From NCBI RefSeq assembly GCF_900172375.1, contig NZ_FWFS01000003.1, positions 124,001-188,000 on the forward strand: a stretch of DNA of 64,000 nt, read 5' to 3'. This stretch comes from Aquimixticola soesokkakensis (GTDB lineage: Bacteria > Pseudomonadota > Alphaproteobacteria > Rhodobacterales > Rhodobacteraceae). Each line of letters begins with the position of its first letter. Position 1 is the stretch's first letter. Positions 27,658 to 35,865 of the stretch are shown piece by piece. Both the position numbers and the translations under genes were made by a program. Under the pieces are notes generated by a model. It searched no databases. It was not told where the DNA came from and saw nothing but the letters and a program-made list of their open reading frames with translations.

Positions 27658-28481
27658 GCTGCGCCGAAACCTTTATGACCTACGCGCTGCGCGCCATCGG
27701 CATCGGTCCGCGCGGCCTGCCCAAAGTCGATATCACCCTGTGCGATCAGGTTGTGCTGATCGGCTCTGGCATGTTGTGGAACCTCTATTTTGCGGTTCTG
27801 GCGCTGCTGGTGGGATTCATGTTTGCCAACGGGCTTGCCTTTGCCAAAGGCGCCCCCAGCCCGCTTGTGCGTAAACCCGCGCAATGGTTCATTTTCCTGT
27901 TTCGCGGCTCGCCGCTGTTCATCCAGTTTTTCCTCGCCTACGAATTATTCGTGATGCTGCCGCGTGACGGGATCAATCTTTTGGGGCTGCATCTGCCCAC
28001 GGGCAATTTCACCCGTGCGTGGCTCGGGGCGTTGATCGTGTTGATCCTCAACACCTCCGCCTATTCGGCCGAGATTTTTTACGGCGCGATGCGCGCGGTG
28101 CCCAAGGGCGATCTGGAGGCCGCAGATGCCTATGGGATCACCGGTTGGGCACGGTTTCGACGCATCACCTGGCCCACAACGCTACGCCTTGCCTGGCCTG
28201 CCTACACGAATGAGGCGATTTTCCTGTTCCACGCCACGGCGCTGGTGTTTTTCTCCGGCTTTCCGGCATGGCAGCAAAAAGGCGATGCGCTGTATTACGC
28301 GTCCTATTTTGCCGAACGCACCTTCAACCCCTTTGTGGCCTACCCTGTCGCTGCCGGATTTTTCATTCTGGTCACCCTGTGCATCATCGGCGTTTTCGGG
28401 CTTGTGAACCGCCGTCTGAACCGCCACCTTCCACAACAGAGCCGCACGCGCCTCAGGGTGCGGCCAAAGGTGATCAGATGA
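27654..28481 (+). CDS. Polar amino acid ABC transporter permease (HisM-like)
   Basis: 275 residues. The helices include VVLIGSGMLWNLYFAVLALL and the permease signature QWFIFLFRGSPLFIQFFLAY. The EAA loop is LEAADAYGITGWARFRRITW. It overlaps the preceding permease and the following glutamine-synthetase-like gene by ATGA at both ends, so import and the first catabolic step appear to be co-translated. Together with the ATPase and binding protein it forms a complete importer. Confidence 0.92.
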   Translation: MSCAETFMTYALRAIGIGPRGLPKVDITLCDQVVLIGSGMLWNLYFAVLALLVGFMFANGLAFAKGAPSPLVRKPAQWFIFLFRGSPLFIQFFLAYELFVMLPRDGINLLGLHLPTGNFTRAWLGALIVLILNTSAYSAEIFYGAMRAVPKGDLEAADAYGITGWARFRRITWPTTLRLAWPAYTNEAIFLFHATALVFFSGFPAWQQKGDALYYASYFAERTFNPFVAYPVAAGFFILVTLCIIGVFGLVNRRLNRHLPQQSRTRLRVRPKVIR

Positions 28482-29845
28482 CAACTTCCGATATTCCGCC
28501 CGATCTTGCGCCAGATAGCTGGCTCGCCCAACACCCCCAAGTGCGCACCATCCGCGTCGCGGCCGCCGACCTCAACGGTCAGCCGCGCGGCAAACGCATC
28601 GCGCGCCGTTTCGCCGGCAAGGTGGAACAGGAAGGCACGCGCTTTCCGCTGTCCGTGCTGAACCTCGACATTTGGGGCGAGGACATCGAGGACAGCCCGC
28701 TGGTGCTTGATAGTGGCGACCAGGACGGCGTGTTGCGCCCCACCGAACGCGGGTTCATTCCCATGCCCTGGCTGAACGCCCCCACCGCCCTGTTGCCGGT
28801 CTGGATGTACCGCGAGGACGGAAGCCGGTTTGACGGCGATCCGCGCCAGGCGCTGGCACAGGTCATGGAGCGCTACACTGCCCGTGGCCTTACGCCGGTT
28901 GTCGCGACCGAGTTGGAATTCTACCTGATCGACGACAGCACCAAAGTGCTGCGCGTGCCCAAATCCGAACGCTCCGGCAAGCGCCGCCCCGGTGCGGAAA
29001 CGCTGGCCCTACGCGCGCTGGATGCTTTTGATAACTTCTTCACCGATCTCTACGATTACTGCGAAGAAATGGATATTCCCGCAGATACGGCCATTTCCGA
29101 AGCCGGTCTGGGACAATTCGAAATCAACCTGATGCATTCGGATGACGCCATGAAAGCCGCCGATGATACGTGGCTTTTCAAGGTCTTGGTCAAAGGCCTC
29201 GCGCGCAAATACGGCTTTGCCGCCAGTTTCATGGCCAAACCCTATGAGGAATATGCGGGCAACGGGATGCATATGCATTTTTCGATGCTCGACCGCGATG
29301 GTGTGAACGTCTTTGACGATGGAACGGCCAAAGGATCGGATCTGATGCGCTCGGCGATTGCGGGCTGCTTGCGCGCGATCCCCGATAGCACCCTGTTGTT
29401 CGCCCCCCATGGCAACAGCTACGACCGGCTTGTGCCCGGCGCCCATGCGCCGACGCGTATTTGCTGGGCCTATGACAACCGCACCGCCGCTGTGCGCGTT
29501 CCGGGTGGTTCGCATAAAGCCCGCCGGATTGAACACCGTGTGTCGGGGGGGGATGTGAACCCCTATCTGATGATTGCGGGCGTTTTGGGCGCGGCCCTGA
29601 CGGGGATCGAGGACAATCTCGCCGCCCCGCCCCCCATTACCGGCAATGCCTACACCCAACCCCTGCCGGAAATGCCGGGCGATTGGGGCACGGCCTTGGC
29701 GATGTTCGAAACCTCCGAGATCATGCGCCGCATTTTGCCCGACGAGATGATCCGCAACCTCACGCTGACCAAGCGACAGGAGCTGCGCGACTATCAGGAA
29801 CTGACGCCGGACGAACAGGTCGAACTGTATCTCGACACCGTCTGA
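28478..29845 (+). CDS. Glutamine synthetase family protein (gamma-glutamylamine synthetase type)
   Basis: 455 residues. GS catalytic motifs are kept: VATELEFYLID, the metal-binding EAGLGQFEINLMHSDD, NGMHMHFSMLD and NRTAAVRVPGGSHKARRIEH, plus VSGGDVNPYLMIAGVLGAAL. It lacks the adenylylation-loop region of GlnA. Genes of this type next to amine transporters encode gamma-glutamylputrescine or related synthetases (PuuA-like), joining glutamate to an amine with ATP. The ATG at 28478 overlaps the permease stop. The substrate is inferred from context only; a second homologue lies at 31193-32548. Confidence 0.87.
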   Translation: MTTSDIPPDLAPDSWLAQHPQVRTIRVAAADLNGQPRGKRIARRFAGKVEQEGTRFPLSVLNLDIWGEDIEDSPLVLDSGDQDGVLRPTERGFIPMPWLNAPTALLPVWMYREDGSRFDGDPRQALAQVMERYTARGLTPVVATELEFYLIDDSTKVLRVPKSERSGKRRPGAETLALRALDAFDNFFTDLYDYCEEMDIPADTAISEAGLGQFEINLMHSDDAMKAADDTWLFKVLVKGLARKYGFAASFMAKPYEEYAGNGMHMHFSMLDRDGVNVFDDGTAKGSDLMRSAIAGCLRAIPDSTLLFAPHGNSYDRLVPGAHAPTRICWAYDNRTAAVRVPGGSHKARRIEHRVSGGDVNPYLMIAGVLGAALTGIEDNLAAPPPITGNAYTQPLPEMPGDWGTALAMFETSEIMRRILPDEMIRNLTLTKRQELRDYQELTPDEQVELYLDTV

Positions 29846-29882
29846 GGCGCGGTCTTCCCTTTGGGCCCCTATGGCCGCGCCG

Positions 29883-31193
29883 CTAGAAACCCAATTTGTC
29901 GCGAAGGGAATACCATGTCATCCCGAGGGCGAGCAAAGGCTGGCGCGCCATGGGACCGCCGGGAAAGGCGCGCGCGGGCAGGCTGGCCAGTAGATCAAAG
30001 CGCTCGGCTTGGGCGGTGATGGCTTCGGCCATCAAACGCCCTGACAGGCCCGCCAGCGCCACCCCATGCCCCGAATAGCCCGATGCACTCAACACATTGG
30101 GCGCGAGCCGTGCAAGATAGGGCATGCGGTTCATCGTGACCGACAGCGTACCGCCCCAGGCATGGTCGAAAGCGACATCCGCAAGCTGGGGAAAAACCGC
30201 CGCCAGATGTTTGCGCACGCGGCTGTCGATGTCTTTGGGATAGCGGTAGCCGTAGCTTTCGCCCCCCCCGAATACGAGGCGCTGCTTGTGATCGAGGCGG
30301 AAGTAGTGAACGACGAATTTGTCGTCGGCCACGGCGATATTCTGGCGCAGGATATCTTGGGCCTGATCCCCCAGCGGCACGGTTGTGGCGATAAAATTGT
30401 TGATGGGCATCACGCGCGTGGCGACCTGCATCGACAGGTCGGGCCCAAGATAGCCCCCCGCCGCGAGGATCAAATGGTCGGCCTTGATCCGCCCCTGCTC
30501 GGTCTGGACCGTGACCTGTTTGCCCTGCGTGATGTGATAGGCGGTGCTGCGTTCGCAGATCGTGACCCCTGCGCCAAGCGCCGCGCGCCCCAGCCCGAGG
30601 CAATAGGCCAGCGGATCAAGATGCGCAGCCCCGTGATCGAGCGTGCCACCTTGATACCTGGGGCTGCCGATAAGGTGCTGCATCGCGCGCGCATCGAGCC
30701 GCTCGAGCTTGTCATAGCCATAGTGGCCGGCAAGATAGTCGGCATAGGCATGATCGGCCCCCACATCGCGCGCGTGCCAATGGGCATGGGCCACGCCGTG
30801 CGACAGAAAGGCATCGGGGGCATGGGCAGTTGCAAGGTCACGCGTCAGGGCCTTTGCCTCCTCTGCCATGTCCCACAAAAGCCGCGCCTTTGATGCGCCC
30901 AGCGTTTTTTCCAACCATTTCTGGTCTTTGTTATATCCTGATCCGACCTGCCCCCCGTTGCGCCCAGAGGCCCCAAAGCCGATACGATGCGCTTCGAGGA
31001 CGGTGACACGGAACCCGCGTTGCGCCAGATGCAGCGCCGCCGACAGCCCCGTGTAGCCCGCGCCGATCACGCAGACATCCGCGCGCGCCTCGCCGCGCAA
31101 AGGCGGCTGTTCGGGCAGGAAACTGGCCCCGGCCGCATAGGAGGACGGCGGATAGGTCGCCCGCTTGTCGTTGGAAAACAAAAGCGTGGCCAT
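29883..31193 (-). CDS. FAD-dependent oxidoreductase, PuuB-like gamma-glutamylputrescine oxidase
   Basis: 436 residues. The DAO-family dinucleotide-binding motif is VCVIGAGYTGLSAALHLAQR, with the adenine-binding Glu in TVLEAHRIGFGASGRNGGQV. The C-terminal FAD contact region is YSGHGVALAGLSGRLMAEAI. The GASGRNGGQ signature is shared with PuuB/OrdL enzymes that oxidise gamma-glutamylputrescine to the aldehyde and release ammonia and peroxide. It is the last gene of the minus-strand operon and overlaps the glutamine-synthetase-like gene (ATGA). It converges on the other glutamine-synthetase-like gene. Confidence 0.88.
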   Translation of the reverse strand: MATLLFSNDKRATYPPSSYAAGASFLPEQPPLRGEARADVCVIGAGYTGLSAALHLAQRGFRVTVLEAHRIGFGASGRNGGQVGSGYNKDQKWLEKTLGASKARLLWDMAEEAKALTRDLATAHAPDAFLSHGVAHAHWHARDVGADHAYADYLAGHYGYDKLERLDARAMQHLIGSPRYQGGTLDHGAAHLDPLAYCLGLGRAALGAGVTICERSTAYHITQGKQVTVQTEQGRIKADHLILAAGGYLGPDLSMQVATRVMPINNFIATTVPLGDQAQDILRQNIAVADDKFVVHYFRLDHKQRLVFGGGESYGYRYPKDIDSRVRKHLAAVFPQLADVAFDHAWGGTLSVTMNRMPYLARLAPNVLSASGYSGHGVALAGLSGRLMAEAITAQAERFDLLASLPARAFPGGPMARQPLLALGMTWYSLRDKLGF

Positions 31194-32548
31194 CACACGT
31201 TCAAGAGCAAATGCTCGCGCTCCCACGGGCTGATGACTTGCAGGAAGGCGGCATTTTCCGTGCGTTTGACGATTTCATAGACCTTGCAGAATTCCTCGCC
31301 CAGCACGCCGCGCAACGCATCCGCTTCCTCGAACACGTCCAGTGCGACGCCGAGGCTTTCGGAAATCCCTTCGGACTGGTTGTAGGCATCCCCGACACAG
31401 GGCGGGCGCGGATCGCTTTTCTCCATCAACCCCAGATAGCCGCAGGCCAGAGAGGCCGCGATCCCGAGGTAGGGGTTCACATCCATCCCCGGCAGGCGGT
31501 TTTCCACGCGGCGCGCTTCGGGCGGCGACACAGGCACGCGCAGCCCTGTGGTGCGGTTGTCGCGGCCCCACTCAAGGTTGATGGGCGCGGCAAAATCGCG
31601 CACGTAGCGGCGATAGCTGTTCACATAGGGCGCGATGACCGCGATGGCCGAGGCCATGTGGTTTTGCAATCCGGCGATGAAATGCATGAATTCCGGCGTT
31701 TCGTTGCCATCCTCGTCGGAGAAAATATTGCGCCCTGTTTCCAGCGAGACCACCGAGTGGTGGATATGCATCGCCGATCCCGGCTCGTCCTGGATCGGCT
31801 TGGCCATGAAGGTGGCAAAACAATCGTGGCGCAGAGCCGCTTCGCGGATCAGGCGTTTGAAATAAAAGATTTCATCGGCCAGTTTGACCGGGTCACCATG
31901 GCGCAGGTTCATTTCGATCTGCCCTGCCCCGCCCTCTTGCAAGATACCGTCGATTTCGAGGCCCTGCGCTTCGGCAAAGTCATAGATATCGTCGATCACC
32001 TTGCCGTATTCATCGACCGCCGACATGGAATAGGCCTGACGCGCGGCGGCGCGACGCCCCGAACGCCCGATGGGCGGCTCGATCGGCTGGTTGGGGTCGG
32101 TGTTGCGCGCCACCAGAAAGAATTCCATCTCCGGTGCCACGATCGGGTCCCACCCGTGGCTGCGGTACAATTCCACGACCCGTTTCAACACGTTGCGCGG
32201 CGCGACGGGCACAGGTTCGCCCTTCTGGTCAAACACATCGTGGATCACCTGAAGCGTCCAATCCGCCGTCCAGGGCGCGGCAGAGGCGGTTGTGAAATCG
32301 GGTTTCAGCACCATATCCGGTTCGGTGAATTCGGCATCCGCCGCCTGACACCAATCGCCGTTGATGGTCTGAAGAAAGATCGAGTTGGGCAGGTAGAAAT
32401 GCGCCTGATGCGCAAATTTCGATGCAGGCATTGCCTTGCCGCGCGCGATGCCCGACAGGTCCGGCACGATACATTCGACCTCGTCCAGACGTTTGCCCTC
32501 AAGCCAAAGGCGGGCATCTTCGGGAAGTTTTTCGATAAAGTCACTCAT
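31193..32548 (-). CDS. Glutamine synthetase family protein, gamma-glutamylputrescine synthetase-like
   Basis: 451 residues. GS motifs: VAPEMEFFLVARN, EGGAGQIEMNLRHGD, GSAMHIHHSVVSLETGRNIF, RDNRTTGLRVPVSPPEARRV and ENRLPGMDVNPYLGIAASLA. This pattern resembles PuuA and related gamma-glutamylamine ligases. It lies between a glutamine amidotransferase and an FAD oxidase in one operon, both by ATGA overlaps, reproducing a PuuD-PuuA-PuuB set. It differs clearly in sequence from the 28478-29845 homologue, so the two may act on different amines. Confidence 0.88.
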   Translation of the reverse strand: MSDFIEKLPEDARLWLEGKRLDEVECIVPDLSGIARGKAMPASKFAHQAHFYLPNSIFLQTINGDWCQAADAEFTEPDMVLKPDFTTASAAPWTADWTLQVIHDVFDQKGEPVPVAPRNVLKRVVELYRSHGWDPIVAPEMEFFLVARNTDPNQPIEPPIGRSGRRAAARQAYSMSAVDEYGKVIDDIYDFAEAQGLEIDGILQEGGAGQIEMNLRHGDPVKLADEIFYFKRLIREAALRHDCFATFMAKPIQDEPGSAMHIHHSVVSLETGRNIFSDEDGNETPEFMHFIAGLQNHMASAIAVIAPYVNSYRRYVRDFAAPINLEWGRDNRTTGLRVPVSPPEARRVENRLPGMDVNPYLGIAASLACGYLGLMEKSDPRPPCVGDAYNQSEGISESLGVALDVFEEADALRGVLGEEFCKVYEIVKRTENAAFLQVISPWEREHLLLNV

Positions 32549-33237
32549 GCGGGAGCCCTTTCCTGTGTCAGGAATTGCGCCATCAGTTGCGCGATTTTGT
32601 CACCATCCACGGGGGCGTCCTGCGTGGCGCGGGCCGCCGTGATGATCGCCTCTGGATAGGCGGGATCGTCGCCGCGCGCGGCCAGATAATCGCCGATGAT
32701 GGCCGTGGAAAATTCGGGATGCGCCTGCACGGTCAGGATGCTGTCGCCATAGACCAGCGCCGCATTGGCACAAAAGTCATTGCGGCCAATCACCCGCGCG
32801 CCCTGCGGCAAAGCCACCACCTGATCCTGGTGCCACGCGTTCAACTGCACCTCCCCCAGCCCCTCGAACTCATAGGCCGTGCGCCCGACCGACCATCCGC
32901 CCGCGAATTTTTCGACCCGCCCGCCCAGCGCCTGCGCGACGATCTGATGGCCGAAACAGATCCCCAGCATCCGCTTGCCGCTGGCGTGAATGTCACGGAT
33001 CAGCTGTTCGAGCGGGGGAATGAAGGCATGATCCTCGTAGGCCCCGTGGCGCGAGCCGGTCAAAAGCCAGGCATCCGCCGCCTCGGGCCCGCTGGGAAAG
33101 TCCATATCGACAATGTTGAAGACCTGCCAATCAAAGGCTTCGCCTGCAAAAAGAGTTTGAAACATGACGTCGAAATCGCCGTGCAGACGGGCAACCGCCT
33201 CGGGCGTGTGGCCGCATTGAAGAATGCCGATTTTCAT
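32545..33237 (-). CDS. Type 1 glutamine amidotransferase
   Basis: 230 residues, a stand-alone class I GATase. The nucleophile is Cys94 in LGICFGHQIVAQALGG, with His173 and Glu175 in VQAHPEFS. There is no synthase domain, so it probably acts as a hydrolase. In this operon a gamma-glutamyl hydrolase role (as PuuD cleaving gamma-glutamyl-GABA) is plausible, although PuuD itself is a closer relative of the peptidase C26 group than this GMP-synthase-like sequence. It is the first gene of the operon and divergent from the DegT aminotransferase. Confidence 0.87.
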   Translation of the reverse strand: MKIGILQCGHTPEAVARLHGDFDVMFQTLFAGEAFDWQVFNIVDMDFPSGPEAADAWLLTGSRHGAYEDHAFIPPLEQLIRDIHASGKRMLGICFGHQIVAQALGGRVEKFAGGWSVGRTAYEFEGLGEVQLNAWHQDQVVALPQGARVIGRNDFCANAALVYGDSILTVQAHPEFSTAIIGDYLAARGDDPAYPEAIITAARATQDAPVDGDKIAQLMAQFLTQERAPA

Positions 33238-33440
33238 GGAGCACCGATGGTTAGAGACAGGCAGACGCTAGCCGCTGCGCGCAGGCGCGACAAGGGGGCG
33301 TGAGGGAGCGAAAGGCGCGCGACAGCCCCCCCAACGGACACCATTGACGCCCCCACCGGCGCGCATTCGCAACGGTTTTCGCGCAAAATCACGCCGATCC
33401 GCAAAAATGTCATTGGTATTTTACATTTGCAGGTCATACG

Positions 33441-33468
33441 CTTTTCCCGAAACATGTTTTCGGAAAAG
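33441..33468. promoter_or_regulatory. Near-perfect 28 bp palindrome in the divergent promoter
   Basis: CTTTTCC at the left edge pairs with GGAAAAG at the right edge, and the centre AAACATGTTT is also symmetric. 12 of 14 positions are complementary. It ends ten bases before the DegT-gene ATG, overlapping its ribosome binding site, so a bound repressor would block that gene and possibly the divergent operon. No regulator is assigned. Confidence 0.45.
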
Positions 33469-33477
33469 GTGAACAGT

Positions 33478-34686
33478 ATGGCCCTCGCATCGCAAAACGC
33501 CGCCGCGCCCAGCGTTTATGACGCCGAACCGATCCCCCAAGCCGCCCGCGCTGAACTGGAGCGGCTGATCACGAGCGGCGATTTGTTCCGCTATACGTCC
33601 GACAACTCACCTGTGGCGTTGTTGGAACAGGAATTTGCCGCGATGATGGGCGCGAAATACGCGCTTGCCGTGGCCTCCTGTTCCGCCGCCCTGTTCCTCA
33701 CGCTCAAGGCGCTGGACCTGCCGCGCGGGGCGCGCGTCCTGATCCCCGCCTTCACCTTTGGCGCGGTGCCCTCCTCGATTGTCCATGCCGATTGCACGCC
33801 GGTTCTGGTGGAATGCGGCGACAATTACCGCATTGATCTGGCGGATTTCGAGGCCAAACTCGAGGGCGCGGATGCGGTGATGATTTCGCACATGCGCGGC
33901 CACACCTCGGATATGGATGCGATCATCGCCGCCTGCGAAGCGCGCGGCCTGCCCCTGATCGAGGATGCCGCCCATTCCCTTGGCACCACATGGCATGGCC
34001 GCAAGATCGGCACTCTGGGCAAGATCGGCTGTTTTTCCTTCCAGTCCTACAAGATGCTCAACTCCGGCGAGGGCGGCATCTTGATCACCGACGATGAAGA
34101 CATCTTTGCCCGCGCGGTGATCATGTCGGGTGCCTATGAACATATGTGGAAAAAGCACCCGATGCTGAGCGACCGCTTTGCCGCATGGCAAAACAAACTG
34201 CCGCTCTACAACACCCGCCTTGGCAACCTCTCGGCGGCCGTCATCCGCCCCCAGCTTGCCGAAGTGCCACGCCGTGTGCGCGACGGGCGGGCAAACCACG
34301 ACTATGTGGCGGCACGCCTTGCCACCTGCGCGCATTTGCACGTGCCCGACAAGCTCGATGCGGAATTGCGCGCGCCCGACAGCCTGCAATTCAACCTTGT
34401 CGATTTCAACGAAGACGAAGCCCGCGCCTTTGCCCGAGCCGCCAAAGAGCGCGGCATCAAGGTGCAGATTTTCGGCCTGAGCGAGGACAATGCCCGCGCC
34501 TTTTGGAACTGGCAGTTCATCGGTGAGATCCCCGATCTGCCCCGGACCCGCGCCATGCTGATGAAGGCCTGCGACACCCGCCTGCCCGCCCGCCTGACGC
34601 GCGCGGAATGCGATGTGGTCGCACAGGCGCTGCTGGAGGCGGCCGCCTCGGTCAAGCCCCTCGATTGCGCCACCGCAGCCGAATAA
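33478..34686 (+). CDS. DegT/DnrJ/EryC1/StrS family aminotransferase
   Basis: 402 residues. It is a PLP enzyme with the fold-type I pattern: substrate loop ALAVASCSAALFLTLKAL, VLIPAFTFGAVPSSIVHA, Asp163 in IEDAAHSLGTTW and the Schiff-base Lys192 in FSFQSYKMLNSGEGG. DegT enzymes normally aminate keto-sugars for polysaccharides or antibiotics. Here no sugar-nucleotide gene is nearby; it sits in an amine-catabolism region and is divergent from the GATase-GS-oxidase operon. The true substrate is unknown. The start at 33478 is supported by AAAGGTGA eight bases upstream. Confidence 0.9.
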   Translation: MALASQNAAAPSVYDAEPIPQAARAELERLITSGDLFRYTSDNSPVALLEQEFAAMMGAKYALAVASCSAALFLTLKALDLPRGARVLIPAFTFGAVPSSIVHADCTPVLVECGDNYRIDLADFEAKLEGADAVMISHMRGHTSDMDAIIAACEARGLPLIEDAAHSLGTTWHGRKIGTLGKIGCFSFQSYKMLNSGEGGILITDDEDIFARAVIMSGAYEHMWKKHPMLSDRFAAWQNKLPLYNTRLGNLSAAVIRPQLAEVPRRVRDGRANHDYVAARLATCAHLHVPDKLDAELRAPDSLQFNLVDFNEDEARAFARAAKERGIKVQIFGLSEDNARAFWNWQFIGEIPDLPRTRAMLMKACDTRLPARLTRAECDVVAQALLEAAASVKPLDCATAAE

Positions 34687-34707
34687 ACGCCGGGCAGTTT
34701 GCACCAT

Positions 34708-34733
34708 CGCCGCGCCTTCGGGGGCGGCGTTTG
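34708..34733 (+). terminator. Terminator after the DegT-family gene
   Basis: Stem CGCCGC/GCGGCG with an inner CC-TTCG-GG tetraloop (34708-34729) is followed by TTTG. It sits between convergent genes. Confidence 0.55.
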
Positions 34734-34763
34734 CCGTTTAAAGAACTTTGCCGTTTAAAGAAC
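34730..34763. repeat. 17 bp tandem duplication at the LysR 3' end
   Basis: TTTGCCGTTTAAAGAAC occurs at 34730-34746 and again at 34747-34763. The second copy includes the LysR stop codon (TTA at 34755-34757 on the plus strand). It is a recent-looking slippage product. Confidence 0.8.
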
Positions 34764-35723
34764 CCTGAGCGCGCCCGCGAGAAACGGGTGGCGCGCAACA
34801 TTGGGCGCGACCACAAGTTCTTGCAGCAAGGGGCGCAGATCGGCGGCAATCCGTGCGCCGGTTTCGGCCAGCCCGTCGCGGCGCACCCCCAGCGAAATCG
34901 TGCGCTTGAGCGGCGCAAAAGGCAGGGCCAGCACCTCGATGCGGTCCAAAAACCGGTGCGCGTGATCCACGCCCAGCGCCGACAGGATCGTCCAGCCCGC
35001 ACCGCCCGCCACCATCGCCAGAATGGCACGATAGCTGTCCAGCTCGAAGCGGTGCGACAGGGCCACATCCTGCGCTTCGAGATGGCTCGCGATCACGCGC
35101 CCCATCACATGGCGTTGGGTGTATTGGATCAAGGGCAAGCGGCGCAGCGCCTGGGGATCAAGCGGCTCACCTGCCGCCACAAACCCCTTGGGCACCACGG
35201 CGACAAAAGGATCGTCCAGCAGCGGCGCGCGCTCCATCCAGCTTGGCACCGCCCCCATATCCGCCGCCACCACCACATCCAGAAGCCGCGTGTCCAGCCG
35301 GTCCAGCAGGCGATGCGACGGGCCGGTTTCCAACTGGAACTGCGTGGATTTGAGCGCGCCGGCCATCGAGGACAGCAGGGCGGGTGTGACGGAGGCGTCG
35401 AAATCCTCGATCATGCCAAGGCGCAGCTGGGAAAGCTGGGTGGGGTCGAGTTCGGCCAGCTCGGCACGTACCTGCGCCGCTTCGCCCAGGATGATTTGCG
35501 CACGCCGCATCAACACGTCGCCCGCAGGGGTCAGCGGAATAGGCCGCTCGCGGCGGTGCATCAATTCGGCCCCCATCGCCGTCTCGAGATTGGAAATCTG
35601 CTGGCTCACCGACGAGGGCGACGCCCCCAGACGGCGCGCTGCCGCCGTGATCGAGCGCTCCTCGGCCACGGCAACAAAGACCTCGATTCCCCAAAGCGTG
35701 ATCCGCCCGCCGTTGTCGGCCAT
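34755..35723 (-). CDS. LysR family transcriptional regulator
   Basis: 322 residues. The N-terminal winged helix-turn-helix (VAEERSITAAARRLGASPSS, then VSQQISNLETAMGAELMHRR) is followed by a LysR substrate-binding domain (about 95-300). It is divergent from the class III aminotransferase gene with a 142 bp gap, so it most likely controls that gene and itself. The gap holds CTCACGC/GCGTGAG (35800-35806 with 35836-35842), a possible operator. The co-inducer is unknown; an amine or keto acid of the surrounding pathway is plausible. Confidence 0.92.
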   Translation of the reverse strand: MADNGGRITLWGIEVFVAVAEERSITAAARRLGASPSSVSQQISNLETAMGAELMHRRERPIPLTPAGDVLMRRAQIILGEAAQVRAELAELDPTQLSQLRLGMIEDFDASVTPALLSSMAGALKSTQFQLETGPSHRLLDRLDTRLLDVVVAADMGAVPSWMERAPLLDDPFVAVVPKGFVAAGEPLDPQALRRLPLIQYTQRHVMGRVIASHLEAQDVALSHRFELDSYRAILAMVAGGAGWTILSALGVDHAHRFLDRIEVLALPFAPLKRTISLGVRRDGLAETGARIAADLRPLLQELVVAPNVARHPFLAGALRVL

Positions 35724-35865
35724 CGCCCGTCCTCACCTTGCCCCGATGCGTTGCGCGCAGGCTAGGGCCAAGGCGTCGGCGGCGCAACCGCTCAGCGCCC
35801 TCACGCCCCATTGCGAGGGCACGCGCTCCGCGATAGCGTGAGCGCAACAACCACAGGAGCTTCCT

